From positions 1-49,048 of the forward strand of contig NZ_JAICZA010000014.1 in the NCBI RefSeq assembly GCF_025933915.1: a DNA stretch of 49,048 nucleotides, in the 5' to 3' direction. Origin of the DNA: Mycobacterium sp. Its GTDB lineage: Bacteria > Actinomycetota > Actinomycetes > Mycobacteriales > Mycobacteriaceae. Position 1 is the stretch's first letter, and every line of letters starts with the position of its first letter. Positions 42,756 through 49,048 of the stretch are shown here, piece after piece. A model generated the notes under the pieces. It ran no database searches. It had not been told where the DNA came from and was given only the letters and a program-made list of their open reading frames with translations. The position numbers were made by a program, and so were the translations under genes.

Positions 42756-43307
42756 CTACCAGCCCGAGGGATCGGGTGCGGCGCCGTTTCCCGGCTTCGC
42801 GTGCCTACCGTGGCGCTCGGTGAGTTGCTCGGCCCTGAATTCCGAGCCGGCGGCTTTGTCATGGCCGGGCGTCAGCGCGGTGCGGGTCTCTTTTACCGAT
42901 TCGATGGTCTGGCGCGGCCCGCGGATCCGGCGCACCTTGAGGAAGCCAAGCAGGCCCAGCAGGGCGCCGACCACCACCATGACCCCGAAGACGATCAGGT
43001 ACGCCACCCAGCGCCACAGCCAGGTGTCGAGCAGTTCGGCGACGAAGAAGAAGAAAAAGAAGGTGGAGTAAAACAGCACCACCAGCGCGGCGATGAAGAA
43101 AACGCTACCGGTGAGGCCCTTTTTGACGTCCCGGGTGATCTCGGCGCGGGCGAGTTCGACTTCGGCGCGCACCAGCGTGGAGACCTGGGCGGTCGCATCC
43201 TTGATCAGGTGGCCGATCGACGGCTCGGCGGGGCTGGCATGTGGGTCGGTCAACGGAATCGTGGTCAGCGTGCTGGGCACACCGTTCTTGCCATCGGCTT
43301 TGCTCAC
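42756..43307 (-). CDS. Phage-holin-superfamily-like membrane protein (Rv3669-like)
   Basis: A 183-residue protein with a soluble N-terminus containing DATAQVSTLVRAEVELARAE, the usual head of actinobacterial holin X/YqjE-type proteins, then two strongly hydrophobic helices (about 72-98, including YSTFFFFFFVAELL, and 105-127). A charged C-terminus follows. Despite the family name no phage genes are nearby; these are chromosomal membrane proteins of unknown role. The frame is open to 43478, but GTG at 43307 follows AGAGGAC and gives the family N-terminus. It is operonic with ephE. Confidence 0.82.
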   Translation of the reverse strand: MSKADGKNGVPSTLTTIPLTDPHASPAEPSIGHLIKDATAQVSTLVRAEVELARAEITRDVKKGLTGSVFFIAALVVLFYSTFFFFFFVAELLDTWLWRWVAYLIVFGVMVVVGALLGLLGFLKVRRIRGPRQTIESVKETRTALTPGHDKAAGSEFRAEQLTERHGRHAKPGNGAAPDPSGW

Positions 43308-43494
43308 AGACCGTCCTCTTTCGTCATCGCCAGGCTCGTCGTCGTCGCGTTTTATGTTGCCATGCGGCGCCTGAATAGACGAAGCCAGACGAGGCCAGCC
43401 GAACACTGCGACCAGCCACCGGCCAGTTCGGTTCGGACAGAAAGCGGTCGGTTCGGGGCGCGCCGCTGGAGCGACCAAGGGCTTCCCGGCCGAT

Positions 43495-43500
43495 TACACT
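43495..43500 (+). promoter_or_regulatory. Candidate -10 box of secreted protease gene
   Basis: TACACT (TANNNT) lies 46 nt before the GTG at 43547. No matching -35 is seen. The leader would contain the GGGAG ribosome-binding site. Confidence 0.35.
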
Positions 43501-43546
43501 CGGCGAAGCCGGCCGCGATGTCCGGCCGACCGATGGGAGTGAGGCT

Positions 43547-44245
43547 GTGCGGAGGGCGCACCGGTGCTTCTCGGTAGCGATAGTTGCCCTGCTCGTGGCC
43601 GCGCTGGGTTCGCATGGCCACGCCGCCGCCGCTGATGTCAGGATCCCGCTGGGTGGTGGTGCGGGCATCGTCATCAACGGCGACACCATGTGCACCCTGA
43701 CCACGATCGGTGGCGATGCCGCGGGCGAGCTCATCGGTTTCACCTCCGCGCATTGCGGGGGCCCGGGCGCTCATGTCGCCGCCGAGGGCGCGGAAAACGC
43801 GGGCGTATTGGGCACCATGGTCGCCGGTAACGACAACCTCGACTACGCGGTGATCAAGTTCGATCCGGCCAAAGTGACACCGGTGGCCAACTTCAACGGG
43901 TTTTTGATCAGCGGCATCGGTCCGGACCCGGCCTTCGGCGAGATCGCCTGCAAACAGGGCCGCACAACCGGCAATTCGTGCGGCGTCACCTGGGGAATGG
44001 GTCAGACCCCGGGCACCATCGTGATGCAGGTTTGCGGCCAACCGGGTGACTCCGGCGCGCCGGTGACCGTGAACAACGAGTTGGTCGGGATGATCCACGG
44101 AGCGTTCAGCGACAACCTGCCGACCTGCATTGTCAAGTACATCCCGTTGCACACCCCGGCGGTGGTGGTGTCGTTCAACGCGGTGCTGGCCGACATCAAC
44201 GCCAAGCACCGGCCCGGTACCGGGTTCGCCCCGTTACCGGGCTGA
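43547..44245 (+). CDS. Secreted trypsin/chymotrypsin-like serine protease (Rv3668c-like)
   Basis: A 232-residue secreted protease. A signal peptide covers about 1-28 (FSVAIVALLVAALGSHGHAAAA). The triad is His69 (FTSAHCGG), Asp99 (NDNLDYAVI) and Ser169 (CGQPGDSGAPV); cysteine pairs 49/70 and 135/145 are likely disulfides. It resembles streptogrisin-type S1 proteases and M. tuberculosis Rv3668c. Its substrate is unknown. The GTG start follows GGGAGTGAGG. It converges on acs with a 10-nt gap. Confidence 0.88.
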   Translation: MRRAHRCFSVAIVALLVAALGSHGHAAAADVRIPLGGGAGIVINGDTMCTLTTIGGDAAGELIGFTSAHCGGPGAHVAAEGAENAGVLGTMVAGNDNLDYAVIKFDPAKVTPVANFNGFLISGIGPDPAFGEIACKQGRTTGNSCGVTWGMGQTPGTIVMQVCGQPGDSGAPVTVNNELVGMIHGAFSDNLPTCIVKYIPLHTPAVVVSFNAVLADINAKHRPGTGFAPLPG

Positions 44246-44255
44246 ACCGCACCGA

Positions 44256-46208
<1,953 letters not shown>

Positions 46209-46263
46209 TGGCTTCTCTCCTGTGTCGAGACTGCGCCGTCAGGTGGCCGGCGTCGTGCTCTTC

Positions 46264-46370
46264 GGCAATCGAGCCTAGCCCGGCGACGACGAGCGCCGAA
46301 ACGGTGCGAGTGCGGAGCCGGGCAATCGAGGCTAGCCGTGCGCGCCGTAGCCGCGGGAGCGGCAACCGAG
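46264..46370. repeat. Direct repeats in acs/DUF4232 control region
   Basis: GGCAATCGAGCCTAGCC (46264-46280) recurs as GGCAATCGAGGCTAGCC (46321-46337), with 16 of 17 bases identical and starts 57 bp apart. A weaker copy, GGCAACCGAG, is at 46361-46370. They lie between the two divergent genes and may bind a regulator of acs. Confidence 0.5.
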
Positions 46371-46406
46371 CGCTCGAATCCGGGGTCAAAGCCCGCGCTC
46401 ATGGCG

Positions 46407-46412
46407 GATAAT
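46407..46412 (+). promoter_or_regulatory. -10 box of leaderless DUF4232 gene
   Basis: GATAAT, close to TATAAT, lies 7 nt before GTG at 46420, predicting a leaderless start. Confidence 0.45.
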
Positions 46413-46419
46413 CACCGGT

Positions 46420-46962
46420 GTGCCGGGTCATGTGCGGAGCATCCACCGACTGGTCCCCAGTTTTGCCGCGGCCGCAACGACTTACGCCGCCGCCGCCGTG
46501 CTGGGGTGGCCCGCGGCGGCCATACCCGCCGACACTCTCGACGCGCCGACGCCGTGCTGGTCGGACCAGATCGCCGTGACGGCCGCCCCCACCGAGGCCG
46601 CGGCGGGGCACCGCGCGGTGACCCTGATGTTCGCCCTCGCCGGCGGCGCCGAGCCCTGCACGCTCACGGGATATGCCGGGGTCGACTCGGGCGCTGGCGG
46701 CCCATCGGTGCATGCCCGGCCCACGCTGCGCGGCTACATGGGCGGCCTGGCGGCCGGCGTCAATGTGGCACCCGCCGTCATTCTGTCCATCTCGACCCAG
46801 GGGCAGGCGATCGTGGAGAGCGTTGCCGTCGACGGCGAGGGAAAGCCGTGCCCCACGTACACGGAGCTGCTCGTCAATCCGCCCGACACCACCAACGTCG
46901 TGACGGTGTCGGCGACCATTGAGGCCTGTGAGTTGCAGGTGCACCCGGTCACCGCGGTCTGA
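46420..46962 (+). CDS. Secreted DUF4232-domain protein
   Basis: A 180-residue exported protein. A hydrophobic N-terminal signal covers about 12-36 (FAAAATTYAAAAVLGWPAAA) with no lipobox. The rest is a DUF4232 beta-sandwich (about 46-180): TPCWSDQIAVTAAPTEAAAG, RAVTLMFALAGGAEPCTLTGYAGV and a final IEACELQVHPV. The four cysteines (about 46, 79, 148, 171) could form two disulfides. The function is unknown; relatives are mycobacterial secreted proteins or lipoproteins. GTG at 46420 is supported by the -10 box at 46407. Confidence 0.82.
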   Translation: MPGHVRSIHRLVPSFAAAATTYAAAAVLGWPAAAIPADTLDAPTPCWSDQIAVTAAPTEAAAGHRAVTLMFALAGGAEPCTLTGYAGVDSGAGGPSVHARPTLRGYMGGLAAGVNVAPAVILSISTQGQAIVESVAVDGEGKPCPTYTELLVNPPDTTNVVTVSATIEACELQVHPVTAV

Positions 46963-47002
46963 TCGAGCCACGACCGGGCCACCGCCGCGCGACTTCAGGC
47001 CC

Positions 47003-47008
47003 TAGGGT
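47003..47008 (+). promoter_or_regulatory. dppA: -10 box of leaderless dpp operon
   Basis: TAGGGT (TANNNT) lies 8 nt before ATG at 47017 without a Shine-Dalgarno, predicting a leaderless dppA transcript. Confidence 0.45.
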
Positions 47009-47016
47009 CGGGTGTC

Positions 47017-48654
47017 ATGCGTCGGATGCGGACCCCGGTGGCCTTGCTGGCCCCGCTCGCCGTCGCAATGCTCACGGTCGCTTCGCTGGTGGGTTGTGGC
47101 GGCGGTGTCCTCAGCCCGGATCTGGTGGTGGTCAACGGCGGGGAACCACCGAACCCACTGATCCCGACCGGCACCAACGACAGCCAAGGCGGCCGGATCC
47201 TCGACCGGCTCTTCGCCGGGCTGATGTCCTACGATGCCGCCGGCCATCCGTCGCCCGAGGTCGCCCAGTCGATCGACACCGCCGACAATGTCGACTACCG
47301 CATCATCCTCAAACCCGGCTGGACGTTCACCGACGGCTCACCGGTGACGGCGCATTCGTTCGTCGACGCCTGGAACTACGGGGCGTTGAGCACCAATGCC
47401 CAACTGCAGCAAAGCTTCTTCAGCCCGATACAGGGATTCGACGCGGTCGCCGGTCTCACCCGGGACGGCAAGCCGACGGCGACCACCATGTCCGGGCTGC
47501 GGGTGGTCAACGACCTGGAGTTCGCCGTTCGGTTGAAGGCACCGACCATCGACTTCAGGTTGCGATTGGGCCACAGCGCCTTCTATCCGTTGCCGGAGGC
47601 CGCCTTTCGCGACATGAACGCGTTCGGCCAACATCCGATCGGCAACGGCCCGTACCAACTCGCCGAGGGACCGGACGGGCCGGCATGGGAGCACAACGTC
47701 CGAATCGACTTGCGGCCCAACCCCGGTTACCGCGGCAACCGCAGGCCGCACAACAGGGGGCTGAGGTTCGAGTTCTACGCCAACCTGGACACCGCCTACG
47801 CCGACCTGCTCTCGGGCAACCTCGACGTGCTGGACACCATCCCACCCAGCGCCCTGCCGGTCTACAAGCGCGACCTCGGCGACAAGGTCACCAGCGGAGC
47901 GGCCGCGATAAACCAGAGCCTGGACACCCCGTTGCGGCTGCCGCATTTCGGCGGTGAGGAAGGCCGGCTGCGCCGCCTGGCGCTGTCGGCCGCGATCAAC
48001 CGGCCGCAGATCTCCCGACAGATTTTCGTCGACACCCGCAGTCCCGCACGCGATTTCACTGCCCGGTCTCTTCCCGGATTCGATCCGAACATCGCCGGCA
48101 GCGACGCGTTGGACTTCGATCCCGGACGGGCGCGGCAACTCTGGGCGCAGGCCGATGCGATCTCGGCGTGGAGCGGACGCTACGCGATCGCCTATAACGC
48201 CGACGCGGGACACCAGGACTGGGTGGACGCCGTGGCCAACGGCATCAAGAACGTGCTGGGCATCGACGCGGTCGGCGCGCCGCAGCCCACCTTCGCGGCC
48301 TTTCGCACCCAGATCACCAACCGCAGCATCGCCACCGCGTTTCGCGCCGGATGGCAAGGCGACTATCCGTCGATGATCGAATTCCTCGCCCCGCTGTTCG
48401 CGACCGGCGCGGGATCCAACGACGTCGGCTACTCCAGCCGGCAGTTCGACGCCGCGCTGGCGACGGCCGAAGCCGCACCCGACTTGCCGCAGGCCACCGT
48501 GCTGGCGAACGAGGCCCAACGAATTCTCTTCCACGACATGCCCGTTGTTCCGCTGTGGAACTACATCAGCGTGGTCGGGTGGTCGTCCGAGGTCAGCAAC
48601 GTCACGGTCACCTGGAACGGGCTGCCCGACTACGAGAACATCGTCAAGGTTTGA
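47017..48654 (+). CDS. dppA: DppA, peptide ABC transporter substrate-binding lipoprotein
   Basis: A 545-residue solute-binding protein of the SBP_bac_5 family. A lipoprotein signal (VALLAPLAVAMLTVASLVGC) places the lipidated cysteine at about residue 28. The body starts PDLVVVNGGEPPNPLIPTGT and holds the family helix YRIILKPGWTFTDGSPVTAHSFVDAW. In M. tuberculosis DppA (Rv3666c) binds peptides and has been linked to heme uptake. The leaderless -10 box fixes the start. dppB begins one base after its stop, so they form the dpp operon, which should continue right of the window. Confidence 0.93.
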   Translation: MRRMRTPVALLAPLAVAMLTVASLVGCGGGVLSPDLVVVNGGEPPNPLIPTGTNDSQGGRILDRLFAGLMSYDAAGHPSPEVAQSIDTADNVDYRIILKPGWTFTDGSPVTAHSFVDAWNYGALSTNAQLQQSFFSPIQGFDAVAGLTRDGKPTATTMSGLRVVNDLEFAVRLKAPTIDFRLRLGHSAFYPLPEAAFRDMNAFGQHPIGNGPYQLAEGPDGPAWEHNVRIDLRPNPGYRGNRRPHNRGLRFEFYANLDTAYADLLSGNLDVLDTIPPSALPVYKRDLGDKVTSGAAAINQSLDTPLRLPHFGGEEGRLRRLALSAAINRPQISRQIFVDTRSPARDFTARSLPGFDPNIAGSDALDFDPGRARQLWAQADAISAWSGRYAIAYNADAGHQDWVDAVANGIKNVLGIDAVGAPQPTFAAFRTQITNRSIATAFRAGWQGDYPSMIEFLAPLFATGAGSNDVGYSSRQFDAALATAEAAPDLPQATVLANEAQRILFHDMPVVPLWNYISVVGWSSEVSNVTVTWNGLPDYENIVKV

Positions 48655-48655
48655 C

Positions 48656-49048
48656 ATGGGTTGGTATATCGCGCGCCGGATCGCCGTCATGGTGCCCGTA
48701 TTCGTCGGCGCCACGTTGCTGATCTACGGCATGGTCTTCCTGTTGCCCGGCGACCCGTTGGCCGCGATCGCCGGCGACCGCCCGCTGACGCCGGCTGTCG
48801 CCGCGCAGCTGCACGCCCGCTACCACCTCGACGATCCGTTCATCGTGCAGTACCTGCGTTACCTCGGCGGAGTTCTGCACGGTGACCTTGGCCGCGCCTA
48901 TTCCGGGCTCCCGGTCAGTGACGTTCTCGCACATGCGTTTCCGATTACCCTGCGGCTGTCGTTGATCGCCCTGGCCGTCGAGGCGGTGCTGGGAATCGGA
49001 TTCGGGGTGATCGCGGGCCTGCGTGCGGGTGGCCTTTTCGATTCCACC
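48656..49048 (+). CDS. dppB: DppB, peptide ABC transporter permease (3' truncated by window)
   Basis: The first 131 codons of an inner-membrane permease of the DppB/OppB type. It begins MGWYIARRIAVMVPVFVGAT with the first transmembrane helix (about 9-31), followed by LPGDPLAAIAGDRPLTPAVA and GGVLHGDLGRAYSGLPVSDV, which are typical of the family. The second helix starts at ITLRLSLIALAVEAVLG. The frame is open to the end of the window. ATG at 48656 is one base after the dppA stop. It is the orthologue of Rv3665c. Confidence 0.93.
   Translation, partial: MGWYIARRIAVMVPVFVGATLLIYGMVFLLPGDPLAAIAGDRPLTPAVAAQLHARYHLDDPFIVQYLRYLGGVLHGDLGRAYSGLPVSDVLAHAFPITLRLSLIALAVEAVLGIGFGVIAGLRAGGLFDST

Noticed and set aside
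42756-43307. Holin-like protein as evidence for a prophage.
   Set aside because: No integrase, terminase, capsid or attachment site is nearby, and the gene sits in the conserved ephE operon order.

Overview
The window is high-GC actinobacterial DNA and is clearly mycobacterial. Most genes match, in order but inverted, the M. tuberculosis segment from about Rv3700c (egtE) to Rv3665c (dppB). Recognisable markers are whiB4, crp, marP, ponA2, ephE, rsfB and moxR2. Several gene sets lie between these markers that I do not recall from M. tuberculosis: a PadR regulator, a stressosome operon, a DyP peroxidase cluster, and a methyltransferase/CDGSH/diiron-oxidase set. A non-tuberculous Mycobacterium is therefore most likely. 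The species cannot be fixed from the sequence. I see no insertion sequence, prophage or CRISPR array.

Layout. 1-3091: 3' end of egtE (ergothioneine synthesis), a convergent SAM methyltransferase and a GCS2-type ligase. 3196-4752: glpK. 4784-6094: a PadR regulator with a Gly/Phe/Pro-rich N-terminus, and a small membrane protein, diverging from a shared operator-like region. 6104-13400: the RDD/SpoIIM/DUF58/MoxR/DUF4350/DUF4129/Pro-rich membrane cluster (Rv3695-Rv3689). 13521-17764: YqeY, an F420-dependent oxidoreductase, a PfpI protein, then a HemK/MTQ2-like methyltransferase and a CDGSH Fe-S protein facing a heme-oxygenase-like diiron protein. 17843-22924: an overlapping rsbR-rsbS-rsbT-rsbX operon ending in a protein that joins an RsbU phosphatase to an RsbW-like kinase domain, divergent from rsfB. 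22962-25604: DUF6328, HAD phosphatase, DUF4193 and a membrane-anchored Mrr-like nuclease. 25832-28760: a three-gene DyP peroxidase set. 28778-28851: tRNA-Pro(CGG). 29089-32535: metallophosphoesterase and ponA2. 32884-35484: whiB4 and paired Get3-like ATPases. 35548-37671: DUF4177, RidA, MBL hydrolase, crp. 37776-43307: Rv3675-like, nth, TlpA-like, Nudix, marP, ephE, holin-like. 43547-49048: secreted trypsin-like protease, acs, DUF4232, dppA, start of dppB.

How the genes work together. The rsb operon reads as a complete signal path. RsbR/RsbS would form a stressosome that releases RsbT; RsbT would activate the RsbU-like phosphatase; RsbX would reset the system; RsfB (anti-anti-sigma) is the obvious target. 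No sigma factor or stand-alone anti-sigma factor lies in the window. nth, the TlpA-like gene, the Nudix gene and marP form one operon touching DNA repair and envelope redox/acid resistance. Rv3689-Rv3693 form one coupled MoxR operon of unknown function.

Many transcription units start with a TANNNT -10 box only 6-8 nt before ATG/GTG. This predicts leaderless mRNAs and supports many of the start choices given here.
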